Positions 1-5,482 of a stretch of 5,482 nt of DNA are shown piece by piece. The first letter of the stretch is position 1; every line of letters begins with the position of its first letter. The notes below the pieces were generated by a model, which searched no databases, had not been told where the DNA came from, and saw only the letters and a program-made list of their open reading frames with translations. A program made the position numbers and the translations under genes. The DNA comes from Lachnospiraceae bacterium (GTDB lineage Bacteria > Bacillota > Clostridia > Lachnospirales > Lachnospiraceae): positions 1 through 5,482 of the forward strand of contig JAFRCB010000268.1 of assembly GCA_017404585.1 (NCBI GenBank), in the 5' to 3' direction.

Positions 1-1359
1 CTTGACAAATGCTCCGGGGCCCTTCTTACCGATCAGCTCCTCCTCGGATTTTACCGCTTTCTGCAGATACCCCGACGCCACATCATCATATTTCCAGTCA
101 GATTTCAGCGGATCGATGAGATAAGCTGCCACAATACAGTCGAACAGAGTCTCCGCCTTCGGAATCCCGGTAAGTTTCAAAAGTGACTTGCCGTTGCAGG
201 TCGCAACACGTACACCGTTTTTGGCGGCATCGAGCATAAGATCCCTGCTCTTCGCTGCAAGATAATCAGCTGTAATGTCACCGCCCACAACGATTCCATA
301 GTATTTATCATCGTAGGCAAGTCCGTATGCATAGGCCGTATGCCGTTCACAGATGACATCGATACCGATCGTCCTGTCCCTAGAGGAAGGATTCATGAGG
401 AAGAAGAATGCATTGGCATACACACTCTCACACTCCGCCTTTCCGGTCACAATGTTCACGACCGCTTCGGGAGCCTTATCCGCCGCTTCACTCTCAAAGA
501 ACTTAAAGAGAGACTTGAAGTTCAGCTTTTTAATGACGTCGTAGGATCTCTCGTTGTAAATGTTTTTCACGATGAGATCTTCAATGTTGACGTCAATCGG
601 AGCATCCAGCCGAATCGTCGCCAGGTCCTTTGAGAGGACCGCGAGATCAAAATGCTCGCGCATGGCGGTCTGGGCCTTCTTCGGCTTGATCTCGTCCACA
701 TGCTCGTGCGCATTCTCAATAGAATGGTATGTGCTGATAATTGCAGACGCGGTCTTCGGACCGACACCGGGCAGGCCGGGTATATTGTCGGAAGAATCTC
801 CCATAAGTGCCTTCATATCTATGAACTCAAGAGGTGTGACTCCGAGGGATTCATAGACGTCAGAGGCATAGTAATGCTCATATGTCGTCTGGCCTTTGGA
901 TGTCTTCGGTATGATGATCTCAGTCTTATCGGTCGCGACCTGCAGCAGATCACGGTCTCCGGACACAAGTGAAACGTCGATTCCTTCCGCCTCAGCTTTT
1001 CTTGACAGCGTACCGAGAATATCATCTGCCTCCCATCCTTCAAGTGACAGGTGGGTGATGTCCATGGACTCAAGGAGCTCCTTGACAAGCGGCACCTGCT
1101 CGTGGAATTCAGGTGGAGCCGCCTGGCGGTTGCCCTTGTATTCTTCATACATTTTATGTCGGAAAGTCGGCGCTTTCTTATCGAACGCGACCGCTATGTA
1201 ATCCGGCTTCTCCTCCTCGATCACTTTACGCAGAATAGCCAGAAATCCGTAAACGGCGTTAGTGTGAACGCCGTCCGGGGTAGTCATGGACAGAGGCATT
1301 CCGTAAAACGCCCTGAAGAGTATACTATATCCGTCAACAAGCAGTATCTTCTTATTCAT
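1..1359 (-). CDS. polA: DNA polymerase I, N-terminal half (5'-3' exonuclease plus degenerate 3'-5' exonuclease domain), cut by the left edge
   Basis: DNA polymerase I removes RNA primers and fills gaps during lagging-strand maturation and excision repair in the cytoplasm. The first 453 codons are present without a stop; the family is usually about 850-930 residues, so the polymerase domain lies outside the window. Residues 1-290 are the 5'-3' exonuclease (FEN-like) domain. It opens with LLVDGYSILFRAFYGMP and keeps the metal-binding acids D9, D60 (AFDKKAPTFRH), E110/D112/D113 (EADDILGTL), D135/D137 (SGDRDLLQ) and D188/D191 (GDSSDNIPGLPGVGPKTA, the helix-hairpin-helix). From about residue 300 the 3'-5' exonuclease fold is recognisable (LFDCIVAAYLIDP, 405-417), but no DxE motif is visible and the second-motif aspartate seems replaced near NGKSLLKL (389-396), so proofreading is probably lost, as in many Firmicutes. 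The ATG at 1359 is chosen over the in-frame ATG at 1365 because AAGGA (1368-1372) lies 8 nt from the former and only 2 nt from the latter. The gene begins 23 bp after the zinc-finger gene, with no obvious promoter or terminator between them. Confidence 0.97.
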   Translation of the reverse strand, partial: MNKKILLVDGYSILFRAFYGMPLSMTTPDGVHTNAVYGFLAILRKVIEEEKPDYIAVAFDKKAPTFRHKMYEEYKGNRQAAPPEFHEQVPLVKELLESMDITHLSLEGWEADDILGTLSRKAEAEGIDVSLVSGDRDLLQVATDKTEIIIPKTSKGQTTYEHYYASDVYESLGVTPLEFIDMKALMGDSSDNIPGLPGVGPKTASAIISTYHSIENAHEHVDEIKPKKAQTAMREHFDLAVLSKDLATIRLDAPIDVNIEDLIVKNIYNERSYDVIKKLNFKSLFKFFESEAADKAPEAVVNIVTGKAECESVYANAFFFLMNPSSRDRTIGIDVICERHTAYAYGLAYDDKYYGIVVGGDITADYLAAKSRDLMLDAAKNGVRVATCNGKSLLKLTGIPKAETLFDCIVAAYLIDPLKSDWKYDDVASGYLQKAVKSEEELIGKKGPGAFVK

Positions 1360-1367
1360 GTGCATTG

Positions 1368-1372
1368 TCCTT
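1368..1372 (-). promoter_or_regulatory. Ribosome binding site of polA, decides between two close ATGs
   Basis: On the minus strand the sequence reads GAAAGGACAATGCACATG. The AAGGA core is 2 nt from the first ATG (1363-1365) and 8 nt from the second (1357-1359). The normal spacing of 5-9 nt favours the second ATG, which also begins the conserved Pol I N-terminus (MNKKILLVDG). This is a spacing inference; the two starts differ by only two residues. Confidence 0.7.
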
Positions 1373-1382
1373 TCGGTTCATA

Positions 1383-1766
1383 TCACTGGGCCTTGAACAG
1401 CTTCAGCAGGTTGATCACGAACTCCTCTGCGCCGGGGATTGCAGTGACGGCAAAGCCGATTGCGAGGCTCAGCTCGGAAATAGTCACACACACCCTGGTC
1501 AGATTTTTCATGAGTTTTGACCCTGAAATTCGTCTCTCGCACCTGCGAAGATCATCTTCAAGAAGTTTATTCATGTCAAAAGACCTTTCCGTACCGTCCT
1601 TTGAATCCAGATAATCAAGCGCATAGCCAATAATGAAATATGTCTCGAGCTCATCATAGCAGTCGGGACATGAGCGGACATGCTCAATGAACTCCGAACA
1701 CTCCCTGTCCGTAAGCGTACCCTCTATATAGCCGTTCACTCTGTTCTTCGCTTCCTTACAGTCCAT
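1383..1766 (-). CDS. Small zf-HC2 zinc-finger protein, anti-sigma-factor-like, first gene of the polA operon
   Basis: This is a 127-residue protein. Its N-terminus (residues 1-45) matches the putative zinc-finger (zf-HC2) pattern of zinc-binding anti-sigma factors: C3 in MDCKEAKNRVNGYIEGTL, then H29-x3-C33-x2-C36 in IEHVRSCPDCYDELE. All four presumed zinc ligands are present. A charged middle (54-88, LLEDDLRRCERRIS) follows. The C-terminus (about 96-124) is mostly hydrophobic but is interrupted by P111-G-A-E-E115, so a membrane helix is only possible; the long sensor domain of typical membrane anti-sigma factors is absent. In known relatives this domain binds an ECF sigma factor and holds it inactive, but no sigma-factor gene is visible here, so the partner is unknown. 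The start at 1766 is supported by AGGAG 6 nt upstream. The gene follows a sigma-A-like promoter and precedes polA by 23 bp, so co-transcription is likely. The domain call is fairly safe; a regulatory role is inference, and a zinc-binding protein of other function is possible. Confidence 0.85.
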   Translation of the reverse strand: MDCKEAKNRVNGYIEGTLTDRECSEFIEHVRSCPDCYDELETYFIIGYALDYLDSKDGTERSFDMNKLLEDDLRRCERRISGSKLMKNLTRVCVTISELSLAIGFAVTAIPGAEEFVINLLKLFKAQ

Positions 1767-1772
1767 ACAGTA

Positions 1773-1777
1773 CTCCT
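1773..1777 (-). promoter_or_regulatory. Ribosome binding site of the zf-HC2 gene
   Basis: The minus strand reads GCAGGAGTACTGTATG. AGGAG lies 6 nt before the ATG at 1764-1766, a near-ideal Shine-Dalgarno that fixes this start. Confidence 0.85.
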
Positions 1778-1780
1778 GCC

Positions 1781-1813
1781 CTCAACGGCATGATAAGACA
1801 AGTCTCAAGGCAT
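1781..1813 (-). repeat. Imperfect direct repeat in the 5' leader of the zf-HC2/polA operon
   Basis: On the minus strand ATGCCTTGAG (1804-1813) recurs as ATGCCGTTGAG (1781-1791), differing by one inserted base. The copies start about 22-23 bp apart, close to two helical turns, and lie just downstream of the predicted transcription start. They could be half-sites for a regulator bound in the early transcribed region, or chance similarity. Nothing else in the window carries the motif clearly. Confidence 0.3.
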
Positions 1814-1821
1814 ACACACTA

Positions 1822-1851
1822 ATTATAGTTTCAATCCGTGAGTTATAGCAA
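1822..1851 (-). promoter_or_regulatory. Predicted sigma-A-type promoter for the zf-HC2/polA operon
   Basis: On the minus strand there is a perfect -10 hexamer TATAAT (1822-1827) and, with an 18-bp spacer, a -35-like TTGCTA (1846-1851, four of six consensus bases). The DNA upstream of the -35 is AT-rich and includes the U-tract of the preceding terminator. Transcription would begin near 1815, leaving a leader of about 50 nt before the zf-HC2 ATG. The position between a terminator and a gene start supports the call. The -35 match and spacing are only moderate. Confidence 0.65.
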
Positions 1852-1872
1852 TACAATTTGAACTTCATTTGC

Positions 1873-1911
1873 GAAATAAAAGAGAGAAATGACCCTAAGC
1901 CATTTCTCTCT
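1873..1911 (-). terminator. Rho-independent terminator of the surface-protein gene
   Basis: A perfect 11-bp inverted repeat (AGAGAGAAATG at 1881-1891 and CATTTCTCTCT at 1901-1911) encloses a 9-nt loop. Read on the minus strand, the stem is followed directly by TTTTATTTCGC, a usable U-tract. The hairpin begins about 30 nt after the stop codon of the surface-protein gene. On the plus strand the stem is followed by CAGCC rather than a T-run, so termination is predicted only for leftward transcription. It insulates the polA operon from the upstream gene. Confidence 0.92.
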
Positions 1912-1941
1912 CAGCCATTTATTAAGTGGGTCAAAACGATT

Positions 1942-4900
1942 TCAGCGTGTCTTTCCGGCGTTTTGATACTTTTTAATAAGAACAGTAAACAATACAGGAG
2001 AGACCGCCAGCACTGTGAGTGCAAAGATAATGCCTGCCGTATTATCACCCGTCTTCGGGGACGTCACCGTCTGGGTCGAATACCTGACCTGCTGAATCGT
2101 CGGGACCGGACTCGGCGTTTTTGTAGGAGCCTGTGTAGGTGTGACTGGAACAATGATTTTCGTTGTAACCTCTGATTTTTGCGAAGTCACATCTTTTTTA
2201 TAGGGATCCCTGGCACTCGCGTATACCGAGTTCAATACTTTACCTGCCTTAATATCTGCCGCCGTCAGAGAGTAAGCGGCCGTTGCGGTCATCGTGCTGC
2301 CCGGCTTAAGCTCATGTGTAATGTCGGGATAATTCATTTTTATTTCAGACAGACCATGTCCGGCAAGGGAGTCGGTGAGGGTAATATCCCTAAGAGTCGT
2401 TCCGCCTTCATTTGCAATGCTGAACGTGTAAGTCAGCACAGCACCGTCCTTCGGATTGTTCAGCGATATCTTATCGACGCTCTTTTTTACGGTTATCTTA
2501 GAGGTCTGTATAAGCTGTGTCGCCACTTCACTTGCAGCCGGCTCCAGCGGATTCCCGTCGGAATCAAGGGCACTCACAGTGATCCTATTTGTGATTTTTC
2601 CCGAGTCAATATCCGCCTGTGTAATCTTATAGGCCGCTGTGCCGGTGATTGACTCGCCGGGACGAAGGACTTTTGTCTCACCGTGGGATTCAGTCTCTGA
2701 CCAGTCCCACTGAATATCGATACCGGCTTTTTTAAGCATTTCATCGGCAAATGAAATCTCCTGCAGGACCACATTTCCCGTATTTCTGTATACCATTGTA
2801 TAATTTAAGGCATCCCCTGCTTTTGCCTTTTCGATGATTTCTCTGTCGACTTTCTTCACAATTGTATGGGATGCGCTTTTCTCGACAATTGTGATGACTT
2901 CAGCCCGGGCGGGTTCAACGGGATCACCTTTCGGATCCTTCGCATTCATAATCACCACATTAGTGACCTTTCCCGCACTGATGTCGTCCTGAGTAAGGGA
3001 ATATACAGCATGACCGTTTATTGTCTGGCCGGGAAGAAGAACTCCTTCATTCTCCCATTCCCAGGTTATTTCTTTTTCTGCATTTTCCAGCATCTCATCC
3101 GCAAATGTCACTTCCGTGAGGGTCGTATTGCCCGTATTTGATGCTGTGAAATCGTATCTTATCTCATAGCCCGGCTTTGCATCAGTTGATGAGATTTTTG
3201 TCACGGACACTTTCTTTGTGACAGCGCAGGACGCGATCTGTCCGAGCTTAGTCTCCGCGTCATCCTTAGATGAGACCTCTGAATCCTCAGGATCCTTTGC
3301 TATAACTTCCGCTTCATTGATTACAAGTCCTTTATTTATATCTTCCTGAGTGACCGCATACCCTGCTGTCATGACAAAGCTCTCTGATGGCGCGAGTGTC
3401 TCTGTCTCCCTGTCATATGTGACATCTGAAAGGACCTCATCCATGCTGTCTGTCAGAGCCAGATCGTGAAGAGTCACATCTCCGGTGTTGGTCACTGTGA
3501 CCGTGTATGAAAGAACGTCACCTGCTTTTGCAGCCGCTATGTCATTGATATCAACGTCTTTTACCAGAGTGATTTCCGGGCGAGGCTCCTTGGTTATTAT
3601 GGTCGGTATCTCAGCATTCACCCATGTGCCGTCCGGGGCCCTGCCTTTTCCGGAAGCTTTATTTTCCAGGATCGTCACATCGATATCTTCCTGTGTGAGT
3701 ACATATTCCGCCGATGCGGTCACTGTCTCTCCGACAGCGAGGAAGCCTTCTTTTGTCGGCCAGCTGTACTCTTTGACAATGACGCCTTCCCTGAGATCGA
3801 TAAGCTCGACATCTGTGAGATCAACATTGCCTGAATTGGTGAGACTCAGCGTGTACCTGACCACGTCACCTGCCTTCGCGCCTGTGTAATCCGGCTTATC
3901 CGCTGTCTTCTCTATTTTCAGTTCAGGATCATATTTGATCTTTACTTTGGCATTTGCGTCTGATGTCACTTCTGTACCCCTGGGGTCAGTACCTTTTCCC
4001 GTTGCGGTATTGGTCACCTCCTTCGCGACTATATCCTCTTCGGTCAGCTCATACGTCGCGGTCGCTTCAACAGTCTCACCCGGGGAAAGCACGCCGATAC
4101 CTGTCTCGCTGTCGGAACTGCCTTTCCAGTCGTACGTAATTTCACTTATACCCTCGAGATGATCGATGATCTCCACATTTTTAAGTGTATTTCCGCCGGT
4201 GTTTTTAAGTTCGAAATTCCAGATGACCGCGTCCCCCTTTCCCACGTCAGTGAGAACAGCTGTCGGTGTCGTCTTCTTCAGCAGAATCGAAGGCGTTGTC
4301 TCGATAACAGTTGTGTCCTCCGCCTGATCGTTCACCGTCTTCCCGTTTCCTCCGACAGCTGTGACAGACGCTTTATTCACCACCGAACCCGCATCAATAT
4401 CAGCACGGCTCAGGGCGTAAGAAGCATGTCCCTCTATTTTTTCACCGGTCCCAAGCTCCGCGGTTGTAAGATCGGTACTCCATGTGAGATCGATCAGTTC
4501 ATGATCATCCTGGAATTTAATATCCCTTAGCGGGGTATTGCCTGTATTTGTAATCACAAAGTCATATGAAATGAGATCTCCGACGGACGGATCCGTCATC
4601 TTATTCGGGTCAGCCGTCTTACTTAGGGATACTAAAGGTTCGGCAGTAAGTTCGGTCTCCGCGTCATCACTATCAGACACCTTATTATCCTTCGGGTCGA
4701 GACCTTCGGCAGAAGCTTTATTAGTAACCTTCCCGGCGGTGATATCTTCCGATGTAAGCTCATAATCGGCAGATGCGGTCACTTCTTCCCCCGGAGCCAG
4801 GGTCCCTTCGCCGGTCGCATCATCCGTACTCGCCTTCCAGTCGACTGTAAGATTGCTGACAGGCAGAGTATCTGTCAGGGTCACATTGTGAAGCGTAAGT

Positions 4901-5482
4901 CTTCCCGTGTTTTTTATCCTGAAACTGTATTTCAGTTTGTCTCCTGCCTTTGCGTTTTCTATCTTTGAACGGTCCACGTCTTTAGTCAGACTGATTGCCG
5001 AACCTTCTTCATAAATTTTCACTTCGGGCGTCTCAAGCTTTATATCTTTATCATTTTGATCTTTTACCGTGATATACGCTTTATTCGGAATCTCTGCGTA
5101 AGTCCTGCCATCTTTTATGACAAGTGTTTTGCCGTCCAGTTTTTCATTTCTGACCGTAACGGGGATCGTAAATACATATCGGCCTTCGACATTCCCGGGC
5201 GTGTTGGCAGAAGCCGTCACCGTCTGCCCTTCAGTCCTGATTGTCCAGTCGCCGGTGACTTCCTTTCCTCCGCGAGTCACTTTAATGCTTTTCCCTATTG
5301 CCAGGCAGTCATCGAATGTATCCCTCATCGTAACCGCCTTCGCGCAGTTCGAGGGGTTAATGGCCGGGAAGTCTTCTGTGACAGTGTACTCGATTTCTTC
5401 ATTTGGCTTTACATACTCCTTGCTTGCCGCCTTGACCGGTGCCGGGGGATTTGGATACTCCCTGAAGACCGTGTTGGCAATA
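1942..5482 (-). CDS. Giant LPXTG-type (SPKTG) cell-wall-anchored surface protein with a fimbrial isopeptide domain and eight DUF11/DUF7507-like repeats, 5' end outside window
   Basis: This is a sortase-anchored surface protein of the fimbrial isopeptide-domain/DUF11 type, probably an adhesin or stalk; its ligand cannot be told. The reading frame is open to the right edge, giving 1179 complete codons, and the ATG at 5326-5328 lies inside a domain, so it is not the start. Residues are numbered from the first complete codon (5479-5481). A proline-containing linker (about 9-16) leads into an isopeptide-type domain (about 17-161: ASKEYVKPNEEIEYTV, then PNKAYITV). Eight tandem repeats of about 115-124 residues follow (162-282, 283-397, 398-519, 520-635, 636-750, 751-869, 870-993, 994-1112). 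Their common features are an early LxK, GDxxxY, xNTGNxxL, a central Asp, a PGE-type turn, AxYxLTxxDI, a late Asn in a TNxA-like strand, and usually a DPxG-like turn. The C-terminus has a Pro/Thr-rich linker, SPKTG (1141-1145), a hydrophobic helix (about 1149-1169) and KK plus a basic tail. Only three cysteines occur. The gene ends in its own terminator. Family and anchoring are clear; binding function is unknown. Confidence 0.93.
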   Translation of the reverse strand, partial: IANTVFREYPNPPAPVKAASKEYVKPNEEIEYTVTEDFPAINPSNCAKAVTMRDTFDDCLAIGKSIKVTRGGKEVTGDWTIRTEGQTVTASANTPGNVEGRYVFTIPVTVRNEKLDGKTLVIKDGRTYAEIPNKAYITVKDQNDKDIKLETPEVKIYEEGSAISLTKDVDRSKIENAKAGDKLKYSFRIKNTGRLTLHNVTLTDTLPVSNLTVDWKASTDDATGEGTLAPGEEVTASADYELTSEDITAGKVTNKASAEGLDPKDNKVSDSDDAETELTAEPLVSLSKTADPNKMTDPSVGDLISYDFVITNTGNTPLRDIKFQDDHELIDLTWSTDLTTAELGTGEKIEGHASYALSRADIDAGSVVNKASVTAVGGNGKTVNDQAEDTTVIETTPSILLKKTTPTAVLTDVGKGDAVIWNFELKNTGGNTLKNVEIIDHLEGISEITYDWKGSSDSETGIGVLSPGETVEATATYELTEEDIVAKEVTNTATGKGTDPRGTEVTSDANAKVKIKYDPELKIEKTADKPDYTGAKAGDVVRYTLSLTNSGNVDLTDVELIDLREGVIVKEYSWPTKEGFLAVGETVTASAEYVLTQEDIDVTILENKASGKGRAPDGTWVNAEIPTIITKEPRPEITLVKDVDINDIAAAKAGDVLSYTVTVTNTGDVTLHDLALTDSMDEVLSDVTYDRETETLAPSESFVMTAGYAVTQEDINKGLVINEAEVIAKDPEDSEVSSKDDAETKLGQIASCAVTKKVSVTKISSTDAKPGYEIRYDFTASNTGNTTLTEVTFADEMLENAEKEITWEWENEGVLLPGQTINGHAVYSLTQDDISAGKVTNVVIMNAKDPKGDPVEPARAEVITIVEKSASHTIVKKVDREIIEKAKAGDALNYTMVYRNTGNVVLQEISFADEMLKKAGIDIQWDWSETESHGETKVLRPGESITGTAAYKITQADIDSGKITNRITVSALDSDGNPLEPAASEVATQLIQTSKITVKKSVDKISLNNPKDGAVLTYTFSIANEGGTTLRDITLTDSLAGHGLSEIKMNYPDITHELKPGSTMTATAAYSLTAADIKAGKVLNSVYASARDPYKKDVTSQKSEVTTKIIVPVTPTQAPTKTPSPVPTIQQVRYSTQTVTSPKTGDNTAGIIFALTVLAVSPVLFTVLIKKYQNAGKTR
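1945..2145 (-). other. Cell-wall sorting region: Pro/Thr linker, SPKTG motif, membrane helix, basic tail
   Basis: The last 67 codons form a sortase signal. A Pro/Thr/Gln-rich stretch (PTQAPTKTPSPVPT) probably spans the peptidoglycan. SPKTG (2047-2061) takes the place of LPXTG and is followed by D-N and about 21 hydrophobic residues (1975-2037), then KKYQNAGKTR. SPKTG is an established substrate motif of Clostridioides difficile sortase B, so cleavage between T and G and attachment to peptidoglycan is a reasonable inference. No sortase gene is in the window. Confidence 0.93.
2146..4998 (-). repeat. Eight tandem protein-level repeats (DUF11/DUF7507-like Ig-fold domains)
   Basis: Approximate units, in protein order, are 4636-4998, 4291-4635, 3925-4290, 3577-3924, 3232-3576, 2875-3231, 2503-2874 and 2146-2502, i.e. 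345-372 bp each. They are clearly related as protein but strongly diverged as DNA, so they are old duplications rather than a recent array. Units six and seven look closest: both have FADEML after the central strand and a G-[DN]-P-[VL]-E-P-A segment near the end. Each unit keeps one Lys near its start, one central Asp and one Asn near the end. Unit limits are set by eye at the residues before the first beta strand and may be off by a few codons. Confidence 0.88.
4999..5439 (-). other. Fimbrial-type isopeptide-forming domain ahead of the repeats
   Basis: The first complete visible domain (about residues 15-161) resembles the isopeptide-forming fimbrial (D2/CnaA-like) domains common in clostridial surface proteins. 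It has an opening strand with K21 (AASKEYV), then EIEYTV, a central strand VTMRDTF with D54, a long middle with GDWTIRTEGQTVTASA, and a closing strand with N133 (IPNKAYITV). It is longer than the following repeats (about 145 residues) and holds a Cys pair, C46 and C59. Family assignment is from the pattern only. Confidence 0.65.

Noticed and set aside
1081..1086. TTGACA-like hexamers inside polA (also at 2-7)
   Set aside because: They are on the plus strand within coding sequence, with no matching -10 box and downstream gene.
1363..1365. Alternative polA start two codons upstream
   Set aside because: It would leave only 2 nt after AAGGA; the next ATG has an 8-nt spacing and begins the conserved N-terminus.
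1051..1614. Plus-strand open frame of 187 codons
   Set aside because: It lies antisense across polA and the zf-HC2 gene, spans their junction, has no recognisable domain and opens no credible ribosome binding site. The minus-strand products are unmistakable.
1770..1791. Small hairpin TGCC/GGCA next to the zf-HC2 ribosome binding site
   Set aside because: A stem of only four pairs is too weak to call a regulatory structure, and no riboswitch-like features are present in the short leader.
1881..1911. Bidirectional terminator
   Set aside because: On the plus strand no T-run follows the stem, and no plus-strand gene runs into it.
1858..4765. Many plus-strand open frames of 60-160 codons
   Set aside because: They are antisense shadows of the repetitive surface-protein gene, low in stops because of its codon use, with shifting frames and no domain.
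2146..4998. Regularly spaced repeats as a CRISPR-like or DNA-level array
   Set aside because: The period is about 345-372 bp, conservation is at protein level, and the frame is open throughout; these are protein domains.
5326..5328. ATG as start of the surface protein
   Set aside because: The frame stays open upstream and the preceding codons complete the same domain; no ribosome binding site precedes this ATG.

Overview
The window looks like chromosomal DNA of a Gram-positive Firmicute, most likely a clostridium of the Lachnospiraceae type. The evidence is a cell-wall-anchored protein ending in an SPKTG sortase signal behind a Pro/Thr linker, a DNA polymerase I whose proofreading domain appears degenerate, AGGA-type ribosome binding sites and roughly half GC content. 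The genus cannot be named from this. All three genes lie on the minus strand, so the window is best read from right to left.

Right part (1942-5482): the 3' end of a very large gene for a surface protein, open through the right edge (1179 codons visible, true start outside). The visible product has the end of a proline-containing linker, one fimbrial-type isopeptide domain, eight tandem DUF11/DUF7507-like immunoglobulin-fold repeats of about 115-124 residues, a Pro/Thr wall-spanning linker, the SPKTG motif, a membrane helix and a basic tail. All nine domains carry a Lys...Asp...Asn set at near-constant spacing. This is the arrangement expected if each domain staples itself with an intramolecular isopeptide bond, giving a stiff, protease-resistant stalk. 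A strong rho-independent terminator (hairpin 1881-1911) closes this gene.

Middle (1767-1941): a 175-bp intergenic region with that terminator, then a sigma-A-like promoter (TTGCTA, 18 bp, TATAAT) reading leftward, a short leader with an imperfect 23-bp-spaced direct repeat, and a good ribosome binding site.

Left part (1-1766): an apparent two-gene operon. The first gene encodes a 127-residue protein with an N-terminal zf-HC2 zinc-finger, the fold of zinc-binding anti-sigma factors. Only 23 bp after it starts polA (DNA polymerase I), of which the first 453 codons are present: a complete 5'-3' exonuclease domain and most of the degenerate 3'-5' exonuclease domain. The polymerase domain lies off the left edge. 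The surface-protein gene and the polA operon are separate transcription units that happen to adjoin.

No RNA genes, CRISPR arrays, insertion sequences or phage genes were seen. I see no clearly new multi-gene system. The most interesting points are the ninefold Lys-Asp-Asn pattern and the zinc-finger gene coupled to polA.
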